Source: Thamnaconus septentrionalis (Eukaryota > Chordata > Actinopteri > Tetraodontiformes > Monacanthidae). Taken from it: a stretch of DNA of 64,000 nucleotides. Each line of letters starts with the position of its first letter. The first letter of the stretch is position 1. The notes below the pieces were generated by a model. That model was given only the letters and a program-made list of their open reading frames with translations, was not told the origin of the DNA and searched no databases. Location: NCBI GenBank assembly GCA_009823395.1, contig CM020514.1:1185466-1249465 (forward strand), read 5' to 3'. Positions 11,018 through 23,900 of this stretch are shown here, one piece after another. The position numbers were made by a program, and so were the translations under genes.

Positions 11018-11079
<62 letters not shown>
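11018..11079. repeat. (GT)n microsatellite
   Basis: An uninterrupted run of about 30 GT units. The surrounding interval 10740-12050 has no supportable gene; it also holds a (CTT)n run near 11713-11750. Confidence 0.9.
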
Positions 11080-12054
11080 CATATCTCAGAGCTGTGGACT
11101 GTCTATTATTGTCCTGACCTTGATGTTTTCAGGAAACATGACTCCGCCCACGTCCATGTGACTTCATTTTATCCAGTCGTCAAGAAAGAACTAAAGAAAG
11201 AAAATGATTTTTTTCCAACTGCCTTATTGATACAAACTGGTGATCTGAGGAGGATCCCAGAGATCCGATGGTGAAAGGTGCCATTCCACAGGGATCAGAA
11301 CTAGTGTACTCCCTGTTCTGGATCAAGTGTTCTCTCAGTTTCTCTCACCAGACAAATAAAATGAACGTTTTTTTTGTTTGTTTGTTGTTGTTGTTGTTTT
11401 TGTTGTTTTTTTTTTAATAAATCTGATTCTGAATCTAAAATTGATTCCTCCACAAGTTCCTCTGCGTTACCTCTTGGAGGTGCCAGATGGAGGATCTTCT
11501 GTCTCCACTCCGTCATCTCCGTGATCTGTCCTGCCATTGGTTTGAGGCTCCTGTGAAGGTGACCGCTGCTCAGCTTCCACACTGAAGACAAAACAATCTT
11601 AACAAGACAGAGACACAGCATGTCAGCTGCAGCAGGGTTAGGTTGAGGCTGGTCTTGTTCAGCTGAAGGTGGCGCTAGCGGGTGGAACCTTCACACTCTT
11701 GTGTGAACAACCGCTTCTTCTTCTTCTTCTTCTTCTTCTTCTTCTTCTTCGGAGAACTTATTGAACCTTATCATCGGATCACAGACCATGATGGACTCTT
11801 GCCCTCCCCAACGTGCATTCTACATGGACAGCAAACACAGACTAACACACTCTTGATGGACAGCAGCTGTACCACCCCACCACTCAACATTTGGGCCTAT
11901 CTAGATTCTAGAATGTTTTGATGTATATGATACAAAAACTTCCACTTATATACATATTTTAATTATTCATATATCTGCATCTAGTGTTTATTGTGAGAGC
12001 TTTTGACCCTGCAACTCACTCTGGCCTGTCTGCCACTCTGGCTACCTCTACCCC

Positions 12055-12277
12055 CCCCCCCTCCTCAACTGGTCATAGGCAGATGACGGCCCTCTGGAGT
12101 CTGGATCTGCTCTAGGTTTCTTCCCACAGGGGAGTTTTTCCTGGCCACTGTCGCACTTTGCTTGCTCTGGGGACCCAGTTGGTTCTTTTTCTCTGATTGT
12201 ACAAAGCGCTTTGAGACGTCTTTGGATGTGATTTAGCACTGTACAAATAAAAGTGGATTGATTGATTGATTGATTCT
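12055..12277 (+). mobile_element. LINE (L2-like) 3' tail, copy 2
   Basis: This segment ends GCACTGTACAAATAAAAG followed by tandem TTGA units, the structure of an L2-class LINE 3' end. It is near-identical to 44055-44272 and to the inverted copy at 5578-5766. It lies just upstream of marco and is followed by a (CTT)n tract. Confidence 0.75.
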
Positions 12278-12545
12278 TCTTCTTCTTCTTCTTCTTCTTC
12301 TTCTACTTCTTCTTCTTCACTGCTGTGGGTTTTTTTTTTTCTACCACCTCAGCAAAAAAAAAAAAAAAAAAAAAAACTACCACACTTCCTCCTTCTGCAG
12401 GCTACGCCAGGAAGTGGGCAGGGCCTCTTTTGCAATCGGGGGGAGGACTCTGTTTTTTTTTTCCTCTCCCCCCACCCAGCCATGGTTGCAGGGGCAACGA
12501 GTCTTAAAAGACCAACGCAGGAAGTGTGAGGCAGTGTGGAGGAAG

Positions 12546-15500
12546 ATGGAGCGCCTGGAGGACCAGGGCAGTGTGTCCTTCACCAGGACCAACCCACTCT
12601 TCGACATGTCTCTCAGCACCAGTGACCTGCACAGCTTCCAGCCTGGAGGTAAGTCCAGAGTGGGCCCAGTCACTCAGTCAGTCAATAGTTTTTTGTTCTA
12701 CATGTGTGTTATTGTTGTGCCGTGGTTGTGGTTTCTCTGACAGCGGACAACGGACAGCCGAGCACAACCATGCATGTTTTGATCATATATAAACATATAT
12801 ATATATGTGTGTGTGTGTGTATATATATATTTATATTTATATATATATATATATATATAGTATATATACAGTAATTTATATGAATAAAGTACACACTGTA
12901 TACACATATATACATATATATATACATATATAATATAGTATATAATAGTATTATATATACAGTAAGTTTTTAAAGTATAACGTATTGTGATATTAAAAAA
13001 ATGTTTTATACCTTTCTCCTCTGTACAAACAACCAAAATATTTGTCATCACTCCTTAAGTCAGAATGTCTGGTCATGTGACGGTTCTTCGTCTTCTGGAC
13101 CGTCATAAAGAGCTTTGGTGTTAAATCTGGACACTGTTCTTTCTTAAGATGCAGTGGCAGGTCAACGATTCCTCTGACTTGATTTTTTTTTTTCCCAGAG
13201 TGCAACAGTGTAAGCAGAAGTTTATTCCTCCTGGAGGAACAAACAGTGCTGTCGTCAGCAATATTTTCGATTTGTCAGTCAAACTTCAAGTGTTGTTGTT
13301 GTTGTGCTTCCACTTAATGTTTGTTTTTTTTGTTGCTATTTTTGGAATAATGAATACTTTATTTTCACTCAATTAATTACTCAGTATTAATTCACAATGT
13401 TTAGCTACATCAGGACCAGCATGTGCATGTCAAAAAAACGAGGTGACTATGAGACATAAGAACCGTTCTCACGCTGAGCCAGCAGGGGGCAGCACTGTTC
13501 CAGTTTCGTTACATGGAAGTAAAAAAATAGCATTTTGTTTGTGCTGAAGGTGGTTATGAGGCAGAGGAGACACAGAGGAGGAGGAGAAAGACAGAGTGGC
13601 AGTTGTTCTTTTACGCACGTGGCGCTGCCTCAGTCTGAGGCCTGACCACTGCTGCTGTTGCTTCTCTTCCAGACCTGAAGCCGGCGAGGCCTCGGAGGAA
13701 CTGGTGCCTCAAGGCCGCCATCCTCTACCTCATTCTGCAGATGGTGATCAACATCTTCCTGCTGTATGAAGGTAAAGGTAGAAAGGACGTGGCGTCATTG
13801 CCAAATTGAAAAACAGCAACAACAACAACAACAACAACAAAACAAACAAAATTGCTGCTGTGTCTCTCTTGTCGGTGCTCCAGTCTTTAGACTGAGGTCG
13901 TCCTTCAACAGTCCCAGTCTACAGAGGCTGACTGCCAATCAGGAGTCTCAAGGAGGAGGCGTGTCCGACGAGAACCTCCAGGCTCTCGTCCACAACAGCA
14001 GCCAGGAGACCCAGAACTTGCAGGACCGTATGCATACTCTCCAGAAACAGGTCCAGCTCTGACTTCTCTTCTCTCTTTCTCACAGCAATAGTTTGTTGGT
14101 TTGTTTTTGTTGCTTGATGTCAGATTCCACTTGTGTCAGGTGACTCAGCCATCTCAACTTCAAAACCAAAAGTTGTTTCGTTTCTGTATTTCTGTTGTGC
14201 GTTGCCAAAACGACAGGTTAACGACCTCTGCGGGACGGACGGTCAGCTGATCCGGATGAGGTCTGAACTGAAGCAGCTCAACAGCAGTACCTACAGGCTG
14301 GAGGACAAACTAACTAACATTGGTGGCGGTAAAGAAGGTAGGGTTAGAGGTCCGGCTAGCAGCTAATGGCTAGCCGAAAACCGTCGTTCTCCTCCTCCTC
14401 CTCCTCATCATCATTATCATCATCATTTGTTGAGCACAGACAGAAAATTCGCAGTAACTCGTCTTAAAAAATTGGAAGTTAGTTGTAGTTTGCTCTGGCT
14501 AGCGACACTGAAGGCTTCTTCTGTAATGTGGACGGTCACATGACTCTAATCAGGTCAGCTGAATGAGTCTTTTCTTTCTCACTGTACCTGAACGTGTCTG
14601 GAAACAGTCCGGCAACAGCATAGCTAATTCTGGGTAGCAAAAGAAGTTGGTAGCTAGCTAGCTAACTGGCCTCCAGCCCTCTCTGTTAGTGTTGTTGCTG
14701 CTCAATAAAGATTTAGATGAATCTTCTTTATTGACAAAAGGCTGGCGAACAGTGTAGCTAACTCTGGCTAGCATTAGTCCATGGGTCGGCAACCTTTACC
14801 ACTCAAAGAGCCATTTGGACCTGTCTTTTTGCCTTCATGCTATGTATTAACCAGGGGTCTGCAACTTTCACTATCAAAAGAACCATCTTGCCCCACCTGC
14901 CATCAAATGACATTCGCCTGTAGCCGGGAAGCATTATACTGCCTTTTTAAGAGGGTGACGGAGACTTGGGGCTGTGGGGATTTTTGCAACTGTTTCTTTC
15001 TTGGCGTTCTTACACTGCCCCCACAGGTGAGAGACCGGAGAGAAAGCCAATTTGCATGTTATTTGACAGCAATAAAAATAAAGTATTCCGTTGGAATTTA
15101 AACATCGGGTGATTGGCGTTTGTACCAACCTTACCATATCTGACGATCTAGGGTGCGACAGGGTTACTAGAGCGCAATTTGCGCTTCGGACTCATTGGGT
15201 GCCACATTTCTGGGCGTTTTGCGTCTGCATATCATTAGCGCAAAAACCATTGTCGATACGACGTAAAGATGACAGAGATTTTAAGTAAAGCCTCTTCTCT
15301 ACTAAAATTAGCGCGTTGTCACTATGTTTTTTGGACACGGGACGTCGCGCAATCGACCGGCATTTAGTCCACGGACCAAACCCAGCGGGGTGTCACCCCC
15401 GTCAGGAAGCTGCACCCCCCCACTTTCACCGCTGCGTGTCTGCTGACGTCAGGTAAAAAAGGTGGTGATGTCGCGGGTGTCCCAGTTCCATCGCAAGCTG

Positions 15501-15810
15501 ATCGGTGCAGTGCCGATCGGAGCCGATTGCACTCGTCGAAAGCAACGAGCTAGCTAACTGGCCTCCAGCCATCTCTGTTAGGGTCGATTATGTCATCAAT
15601 AAAGATTCACGTGAATCCTTTTTGTTGACAACAGTCAGAATTCAAGAGGTGCTGATTTGGTGGGCGCACTCATTGACCTTTGACTTGTCCCATTGATTTT
15701 GCCTTTGTCTTTTTTTCTTTTCCTCCTAGGTCCACCAGGTAGAGATGGGTCTCCAGGAATGCCTGGTACACCTGGGCGGAAAGGTGAGTATGTCACTGTG
15801 ACTCTCTCTG

Positions 15811-15842
<32 letters not shown>

Positions 15843-15985
15843 ATCCGCTGCAGACAGTTGCCTCCCACCCCCACACCGGTGATTTGGGGTTGTTGCTGCT
15901 GCTGCTGCTGTCGTTGGGGTGGCTGATGAAAAACAGCTGATTGATGGTTTGGACACACATACATACACACACACACACATACTTG

Positions 15986-16055
<70 letters not shown>

Positions 16056-19000
16056 AGGATCCAGTCTGCTGATAGAAAACAGAGTGATGATGACCTTCAG
16101 GCTCTGACCTCTGAGCCTGACTTTGACCCTGACCTGCCCAATCCACTCCTGGTCTGTCTTCTCAGGGGACGATGGTACTAAAGGACCCCCGGGGCTGAAA
16201 GGAGACCCAGGAGCCCCAGGAGAACCTGGAGCACCCGGAGCAGTTGGTCAGAATTTTCTTTTTTATTATTATTTTCCTCAGTGGTAGTGTTGTTGTTGTT
16301 ATTTTTGTTGTTGTTTAAATCTTCAGAACTCTTCGAAATGCATAAAACTTGATGCTGCGCTCGACCTTCCACACCATTGGAAGTTGGAAAACAAACTAAT
16401 GCTGAGGGGCGGAGCTGACACTGGGCTGAGGGTGTGGTCACTGATCTGGGAGGGATGTGAGGCACCATGTCTGACATCACAGAGGGCTGCATTTTTCAGC
16501 CAGCACTTTGTTCAAAGTGAAGGAAAAATAAAGGGACAGGACAGAGACTCTGGTTCCTTGTGAAGGTTCCGGCAGAAAATTCCTGGTGAAGGTTCCAGTT
16601 GGACGGTTCTGGTGCAGCTTCCTGGTAGAGGTTCTAGCAGGAGTTTTGTGATAAAGGTTCCAACAGGAGGTTCATGCAGGAGGTTCCTGGTGGGGAGGCT
16701 CTCGCTCTCTGCTCCTCTTGTTTTAGTTTTCCTGGAACTGAACCAGATTCTCATTATCCAGATGAGGATTACGTTTCACCCCGAGCAGTAAAATATTCCT
16801 CATTTTAGACGCTGGACAGCGGCGGTAGTACCAGCCTGGCCTCTTGGTTTTTGGTTTCACATCAGCAGCTTGAAAAGAAAAATTTGATTTCATCTTATGA
16901 AAGGAGTTTCAGTTCATGCTCCTGGAAAATCGCTGATCCACTCTCTGAATTCCTGCTAATGTTTCTCCACTCTGTGTGTGTGTGTGTGTGCGTGTGTGTG
17001 TGTGCGCGTGAAGGACCGCCGGGATCAGCAGGGCCCCCTGGTGATCAAGGACCTGGAGCCAAGGGAGAGAAAGGAGACCTTGGGCTCCATGGTGAGGGTC
17101 TGACCTCCTCTTTGACTTGTTCCTGTGTGTGGTACCTGTGGTGACCAGGTGGTCTTGTCTTTTGGCTGCAGGTCTTCCTGGAGAGAAAGGAGACCAGGGA
17201 AGCATCGGAGTTGAAGGTACCTGAGGGGGGTCACCTGACCTTTGATATGACCTCATTAGTTTTTTCTCCCCCTTCCTTTGTTGATTAATTGGGTGGTTCT
17301 GCTTCTTCCAGGACCTCCTGGTCCGCCGGGTCCTCCTGGGGTTGAAGGATCTAACGGAAGGCCTGGAGATCACGGTCCAATAGGAGCTCAAGGTGCTGTC
17401 ACATAGTATCAATATTGCTCATCATAAGCCATACCCCTTCCTTTCTGTCAGTTCAGGACAGGGTGGCCGGGACCGTGGCCACTGTTTGATCTGACCCCTC
17501 TTGCTTGTTGGTCCTCAGGTCCTGATGGTCTTCCGGGATTCAACGGGACTCAAGGTGAGCCTGGTTGCCCAGGAATCTTCGGTCACAATCATTTTCAAAT
17601 CGATTCCAAATCTCAAAATCACTAACAGCTTTTGTCATCTTTGGTCCTCAGGTCTTCCTGGACCCCCAGGACCCAAAGGAGAGTCAGGAAGTGAAGAGGG
17701 TAAGACCGTGCCCACCAATTTGCTTTTGGTGTGCTTTTGGTGACTGAGTCCACCAAACAGCAGCTTCCAACTGCTTCCTAGAGAGGTTTTGGCTAATGTT
17801 AGCAGTATTGCTCATGCTAGTTACAGGGCTAACGCTAGCTAGCCAACTCTGCCCAGACATGACGGCAGTATAGTCACTTCTAACAATTACACTTCTCCTT
17901 GAAATTTGGCGATTGGGGAAGAAAAATTTCAAGAATTCACAAGTGAGTCATTGGTTCCACGTGACATCCTGATCTTCTTATTCTGTAGGCCAAATAGTAA
18001 CAGTGCCATCTAGTTTCAGAGAGAAAGAGCAAACAAAGTCAGCGCTGTAGAGGAAATATTCCTGGACTTTGGAGTTCTAAAGGTGGTGAAATTTGAAAAA
18101 AGCACAAGTTCTTTTTTTACTTGCTTATAATGCTCAAAAATAATTTGCACTCCTTGACCTCCAGGTTGGTGAACGATTAAGTTTTAACTGTTCTTTATGT
18201 TGTGATTTAAGGAATTTTCTTTTTGATAGATTTTTTAAAAATTTGGTTGCTTGAAAATTATGTTTTATCTTTTGCTAAACTTATAGAAAAGGCCTGCTGG
18301 TTCATGACACACAATTTTTATTTGTATGTGTCTCTATTTTTAGTTTTGAGGTTGTGTTATGTTTTGCTATGTTCTGTGTTCTCGTGAATATCATGAATGT
18401 TATTATGGGAATATTTATTATTTGACAAATTTTATTAGTCGGTGTCAAATAAACCCCATGAGGGTTGGGCACCAGTCACAGTGGATGACATTTAAATGAA
18501 CAGATCAATCAATTAATCAATCAATAAAATGTGGGCCCCCAGTCAACGTGCGACTGGTCCCTGGGCCGACCCGGGGTCGGGTGGAGGTCAAGAACCAGGA
18601 CCAGTGGGGAACCGTGTGCGACGACAACTTTGACATGACTGACGCCCGGGTGGTCTGCCGCATGCTGGGCTACAACCTGGCCACCACTTCCTACACTGCC
18701 CCCGCAGGTGAGAGACCGCCAGTGCACCACCATTTCCAGAACATAGCTAACGGTTGATTTGACAGGCATGCTCATGATATGATCATGTAAAGCAGGGGTG
18801 TCAAACATAGGGCCCGCGGGCCGGATTAGGCCCGCAAACTGTTTTTTTCCGGCCCGCGCGATGATTTTGAAAAATATAAAAACTGCAATTTATTAACGAA
18901 AGAAAGTGCTGTTCTAAATGTGTCCACTTGGTGTCGCAATATCGTTTCTGCTTCGTAAACAAACTCAATACTGGGGCTGAGCAAACCGGCACAAGTACAG

Positions 19001-20074
19001 CCACTCATGTCTCCTATTGGCTACCTCCATTGCCCCAGAACGTCTCCTATTGGCTACCCTCATTGCCCCAGAACGTCTCCTATTGGCTACTCTCATTGCC
19101 CCAGAACGTCTCCTATTGGCTACCCTCATTGCCCCAGAACGTCTCCTATTGGCTACCCTGATTGCCCCAGAACGTCTCCTATTGGCTACCCTCATTACCC
19201 CAAAATGTCTCTGTCGAAACAGTCAAAGTTGATGCAGACCAGTGTTGACAACTTGGCGACTTTCTCGCTACATCTGGCGACTTTCCAACTCCCCATGGTG
19301 ACTTTTTTTTTTTTGGTCAAAAGCGACTAGCGACAAATCTAGCAAGGTTTCCTGGTGTTATTACGTTGCCATCAAGTGCAAATTGTCAATTATGCAAATT
19401 AGACAATGACGTAATTTGGCTACTTTTAGGACAGCCAATAGCGACTTTCCTTACTGAGGAGTTGGCAACACTGATGCAGACTGCAGAGTGCTGAAACAAC
19501 ACGGAGCGAAGTAAAACAAAGAAAACAACCGAAAGTTGTTGTTATTATTACCATACCATGATTTTACCGGTTCGGCCCGCTTGGGAATAGATTTTCCTCT
19601 TTGTGGCCCGTGAACCAAAATGAGTTTGACACCCCTGATGTAAAGGGACAAAAAAACAACCTGTGTAGTACTGCCGGTGACCAGCATTGGTGGCGATGTC
19701 ACCTTGAGGTGGAAGGTCAGATGGTCACAAGTCAATCACAGACATTGACAAACTAATGACTGAAAAAAAACCATCACTAAACAAGAACTTCGCCTTCGCC
19801 TCATTGGCTCGGCCTAAGAGTGGGGGGGGGGATGACATGCCCAGTAGCCAGCAGGTGGCCTTCTAGACTTTTGACTTGGTTTCATCAACAATAATTTTCA
19901 CTCAATGAATGGCTAATGGCTCCACGTTGCCCCCTGGCTGCAGGGACTGGGAAGATCTGGCTGAATGACCTGAAGTGCGTCGGCAGGGAGACGAACGTGT
20001 TCGACTGCCCGCATAGCGGATTGGGCGTCCACAACTGCGTCCACAGCGAGGACGTCGGCGTGAAGTGCGCCTAG
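12546..20074 (+). CDS. marco: Macrophage receptor with collagenous structure (MARCO)
   Basis: Class A scavenger receptor of the macrophage surface: a type II membrane protein, functional as a trimer, that binds bacteria and modified lipoproteins. Thirteen coding exons join in frame (402 aa): 12546-12648, 13673-13771, 13884-14050, 14217-14337, 15730-15783, 16166-16246, 17014-17091, 17171-17215, 17312-17392, 17519-17554, 17652-17699, 18543-18707, 19944-20074. Domains: cytoplasmic tail (1-45, with [10 protein letters not shown]), transmembrane helix (about 46-64), helical stalk (to about 163), an unbroken Gly-X-Y collagen region (about 164-304), then an SRCR domain (305-402) with six cysteines, as in MARCO. 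Collagen exons are all phase 1. Human MARCO is longer (about 520 aa), mainly in collagen. The last intron holds a hAT element. Start: the ATG at 12546 is the first in the exon and matches fish MARCO N-termini. Confidence 0.92.
14778..15110. mobile_element. hAT-like fragments in marco intron 4
   Basis: Two end-like motifs lie in the same orientation: GGGTCGGCAACCTTTACC, followed by an AAAGAGCCATTTGGACC stretch (about 14783-14821), and CAGGGGTCTGCAACTTTC (about 14852). Both resemble the terminal sequence of an abundant vertebrate hAT family. No matching opposite end or transposase frame is seen, so these are decayed or solo ends. Confidence 0.45.
15285..15540 (-). mobile_element. Short internally deleted copy of the 9.2-10.7 kb element
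   Basis: Read on the minus strand, this interval aligns first with the left end of the 9.2-kb element (ATCGGCTCCGATCGG, then the TTTTACCTG stretch). It then aligns with that element's right end (GACACGCAGCAGTGAAAG-like, then CTAATTTTAGT). The roughly 1.3 kb containing the THAP fragment is missing. It lies in the marco intron before the first collagen exon. Confidence 0.5.
15985..16052. repeat. (GT)n-(GA)n compound microsatellite
   Basis: About 13 GT units followed by about 21 GA units in a marco collagen-region intron. Confidence 0.9.
18793..19637. mobile_element. hAT-family element in the last marco intron
   Basis: The element starts CAGGGGTGTCAAAC and ends GTTTGACACCCCTG, perfect 14-bp terminal inverted repeats. 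It is flanked on both sides by the 8-bp duplication ATGTAAAG (18785-18792 and 19638-19645). An 8-bp duplication and CAGGGG termini are diagnostic of hAT transposons. No transposase frame remains; it is an 845-bp non-autonomous copy carrying an internal minisatellite. Confidence 0.9.
19008..19205. repeat. 33-bp minisatellite inside the hAT element
   Basis: Six tandem copies of a 33-bp unit start at 19008, 19041, 19074, 19107, 19140 and 19173. Each contains CTCCTATTGGCTAC, i.e. an inverted CCAAT box (ATTGG). The unit length is divisible by three, so repeated peptides appear in several frames; these are not genes. Confidence 0.92.
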
Positions 20075-20212
20075 GACCACCCCCCTTTTTCCCCCTCCAC
20101 CGTCCCCTGCCGCCGAGGACACACTACCTTTTCCTTCCAAGTCCAGGAGGCTTGTGGAAAACTGCGCAAAGCAGAAGATGAGCTTCAACATGTTGAAACA
20201 GTGGTCATGTGA

Positions 20213-20218
20213 AATAAA
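20213..20218 (+). terminator. marco polyadenylation signal
   Basis: AATAAA lies 139 bp after the marco stop codon, followed by a T/G-rich stretch. The resulting short 3' UTR is plausible. Confidence 0.75.
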
Positions 20219-20779
20219 ACGGCTTTCAGATCTTAGGTCTCCGTTGCTGGATTAAATTTGTGGCTTTTCACACAAAATTTTCACGAGTTTTTTTTCTTTC
20301 TTTCTCGTATCTTTCTGTCCACAATTTTTTTTTTCTGTCCTACCTGGTTCTGGACTGACCAAGAGGAAGCAAGTCCTGGGCTGGTTCTGGTCAGACCACC
20401 TGCAGTTCTGGAACAGCTATGGGTTCAAGTTCTAAAACACAGACCCGGCCTGGTCCAGATCTGCCTCTGAACTCACCTCCTGTGCAGGTAGTGGGGTCAA
20501 AGGGTCCTTCAGGTTTTTCTTCTACTTCTGAACCTGTCTCAATGACTTCTGATTGGCTGCTAACCGGCCCCGATAATGTCTGACAGCAGCTCAGCGTCCA
20601 ATTAGCAGTCAGGAGGAAAAGTTGCACAAGGATGAAGGTTGGTGGCACGAGAAGCATCCAAAAATCACTCAACAGGAAGTTTCTGACCTCTTGAGCCAAA
20701 CACACACACACACACACACACGGACAGACAGCTTCCAGGTCCTCTGTGCGAGTCCATGACTGGTTTTAATGGGACAGAT

Positions 20780-20960
20780 TTATTCTCCTGCTGATGAGAT
20801 TCTCCGTCCAGGTTTCTGTGATTCAACGTTCTTGCCAGAGGAGGCAGAGGACAAGATCAAAGATTAATCAGATTAATCTCCTCCAATGGGGGGAAAAAAT
20901 GAAACGCTGCTTTTAATCGCGGCCGTCTGCTGTGACTGATGAGCTGCCGCCGCGCTGGCC
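20780..20960. promoter_or_regulatory. Candidate cis-regulatory block (homeodomain/TCF sites)
   Basis: This unique, low-repeat sequence contains AAGATCAAAG (a TCF/LEF-type core) directly followed by tandem GATTAATC motifs (homeodomain TAATC cores) and CCAAT. Such dense sites in a non-repetitive intergenic block are what conserved enhancers look like, but conservation was not tested here. Confidence 0.3.
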
Positions 20961-23900
20961 GTTTCATTTTGGGAAGAGGCTGGGGTGGGGGAGGGGCGGG
21001 GGGTGCACTTGATTCACAGCCAATCCATCCCCTGCCTCACCCCTCCCCCTCACGCCTCTCCGCCCCCTATCACTTAGAGGATGGTTAGCTCATTGTCATG
21101 CAGCAGCCTCATTCTGCTGCAAACAGACAGTAGGGGGCGTCACAGCTACTGTCTCACCCCCCCTCCCCCCCACCTACGAGGGTCAGTGCACCCACCCCCC
21201 GCTTCCTACTCCACCCTGTGTAATTGGGGGATGACAGGGATAAATAATGAATGATGGGAAGGAGCAGGGGCTGATGGGTAACGAGGGCGCCCCCTGCTGG
21301 CCTCCTCACCTCCGTTTAGCCGGATATTCATGAGCGGCACATCAGTGAGTCCTCTGAGTGACCGTGGGGAACCCCACCCCCCCACACCCCCCCAACACCT
21401 GTCCACTCCTGACTGACGGCCATGCTGGTCGACGCCCACTTCTGTCAGCTGGTGTTTCAGCACCTGGACCTGGAGGTCAAGAGGGAAAGGTGGAGGTCAG
21501 GTGACGCAGGAGACACCATCACACGGGTGCGGGAGGTGTGATGTCACAGGGGATCCGTGGATCAGGACTTGGCAGGCATCAATTTCTGGATGTGAGAACC
21601 CCCCCCCCGACGGCCAATCATCTGTCACGGCAAGCCAGAGCCCCGCCCCCTGGCTGCCGGGATCAGCCGCGTTGCTAACATCATCCATCACTTATCCAGG
21701 AGTGAGCGACATGCTAAAGCGAAAGCTTTTCCACACCATCAAACCTCTGCCTCTAACTACTGCTAAGTAAGGCTAATCGTTGCTAACTGCAGTTGATTGC
21801 TGATGCTAACTGACACTACCTGCAGCTAACTGATGCTCGCTGCCGCCACCTGCTGCTAAAGACCTGATGCTGTCTGACTCTCACCGTAAACATACGAAGA
21901 AAGGTAAATTTTCCCGTGAAATGATAATAAAGTTATTCTACAAAGTTGTTTTTTTTTCACGTCACATTACCTCCACTTGGTCGCGTTGCTTCCATTGTTG
22001 TATATTACGGTAAAGTGTTTTTCCAACCATATTTCAGCCAGCTTGCTATACGCTTTACGTGTCCTGTGATTGGATAACCACCGAGGCCTAACGGACTGAT
22101 CTCAACCCAGGAATCTGTTTGCCACCACAACTCGAACCCACTATGGCCGAAGAAGACAAAGATTTAGTTGCAGAATTATCCACAATTTATAATGTAAATA
22201 ATGTGGCGCATTGGCACGGCAGCTCCGCCAACATGTTCAATTGTTGAATAATTTAATAGCTCAATAGTTTGTTTCGTTATCATCTCGTTGGTATCATTCG
22301 AATCTGCAACAATGAGTAGTTTTTTTGGACAAGCTTGGACAAGAGTTTAAGCTCACAGAGTGTAGTTTTGGTGGACTTATTCAAACGTTATTTGTTAGTT
22401 TTGACAGTGTCAGTCATCAAAAAATGATGTGCAAAATCACTCCGCCATTGGAAATAGTCCCCTGCATGACTGACTGTGCAGCTTGAACAACAACAAAGTG
22501 GTTTTCGTTGTTGTTTTTTGAGCAAATTGCTGCCGTCAGCTGCGAGTCATTTAGCCGGGGACCCTCCCACCGCTGTATGACCCCACAGTGCCCCCATCTG
22601 TCCGCCCCCTGAACTCGGCTCATCACGAGCACTTCCTGCAGCTCATTAGACGTCCTCATCTTCCATTCGCCGCTATGCAGCTGCTAACCTCTGGGTGCCA
22701 CCCAGCAGGAGGGGCGTTGCGGCCTCATTGGTATACAGACCGGCTAGCGGTGTCGCTAAAGGGCAGGCAAAACAGCAGCAGGGGCCAGTGTGTGTGTGTG
22801 TGTGCGTGCGTGTGTGCGGTGTCATTATCCTGTCTTAATTGCAGGTCAGTGGCTGAATCTCGATATTAATGAGGCTAAGACCCTCCCTTTTCTGTGCCTC
22901 GCCTGGTAATGGTAGCTCATTAGCTCCAGTAACAGTTAGCCACCGATGGAAGCTAACGCTCAGCCCACACACGCTGCTCCACTGATGGTCACATAACCAT
23001 CCTCAGCCTCACTTCCAGCCTTGTTTCTGACGGAGCCGAAGTCCTCCCAGTGTCCCCCTGGTGTGCCCCTGGTGTTCCCCTTGTGGCCCCCCTGTAGATC
23101 CCTGGTGGCCCCCTGGTGGCTGGTAGTGGCAGTGGAGTCTCTGCTTTCAGTGGAAGTTCACCACCAGGTAATGGTTTAATTGCCAGATGATGAGATAACC
23201 TTTTCGTCTTCCACAATATCTAACAATGTTTTAGCCGATGAAAGACAGCAGGGGGGCGCTAACCAAAGCTAAAGCTAACCTGCTTGTGCATGAACTGGAA
23301 GGAAGAAAGAGGCTCCTCCACCTCCCTTCCACAGCTGGACCATCACTCAGCTCGCCGTTCAGTGAGCGCTTTTTCCAACATCTCTCTGACATTCTGCTGC
23401 CCCCCCGGTGCCGGCTCCGCAACAGAAGCTTCTCAGCGTTGAGATTAGCCACAGTTCACCAGGGGGCCCCCGCCGCTCACTCGCTCGCACGCCGTCGTCG
23501 CCCCGCAGTTGATGGATCTCCAGCTCTCGGCGCCGCGGCCTCATTTCAAACGGCCGCCATGAATAGAGAAGTGACACGTGTGAGGACGAGTGGCCTGTTA
23601 GCGCTGATTCACGAGGCCCCGCCTCGAAATCAGCCACAGGGACGGAGAACATAACTCAGGCCGAGTGCATACGTCTCGCTCAGCCCGCAGCCGGCGGCAA
23701 ATGTGACGTCCAACAGGGGTCAGCGAGGAGGCCACGAGGAGAAGGAGCGACGGCGGAGGAATGGAAATGTGTCCTTTAATATGCTGTGTAAATCATCAGT
23801 CTTTATTTACTGGCAGTGAGAGGAGGCGCTTTGAAGGGGCAGAATTAGATTCACCTCGCTGGAGAGCCGCAGTCTTAAAAAGGAAATAAAGCTGTGGCAA

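Noticed and set aside
10996..11274. ORF with a Cys-Val repeat
   Set aside because: Translation of a (GT)n microsatellite with short random flanks.
19008..19205. Regular direct repeats suggestive of a CRISPR array
   Set aside because: The units are directly tandem without unique spacers and lie inside a hAT transposon in a vertebrate genome.
23231..23654. Overlapping ORFs of 70-138 codons on both strands near 23.3-23.6 kb
   Set aside because: GC-rich composition with no protein-family resemblance and no matching splice partners.
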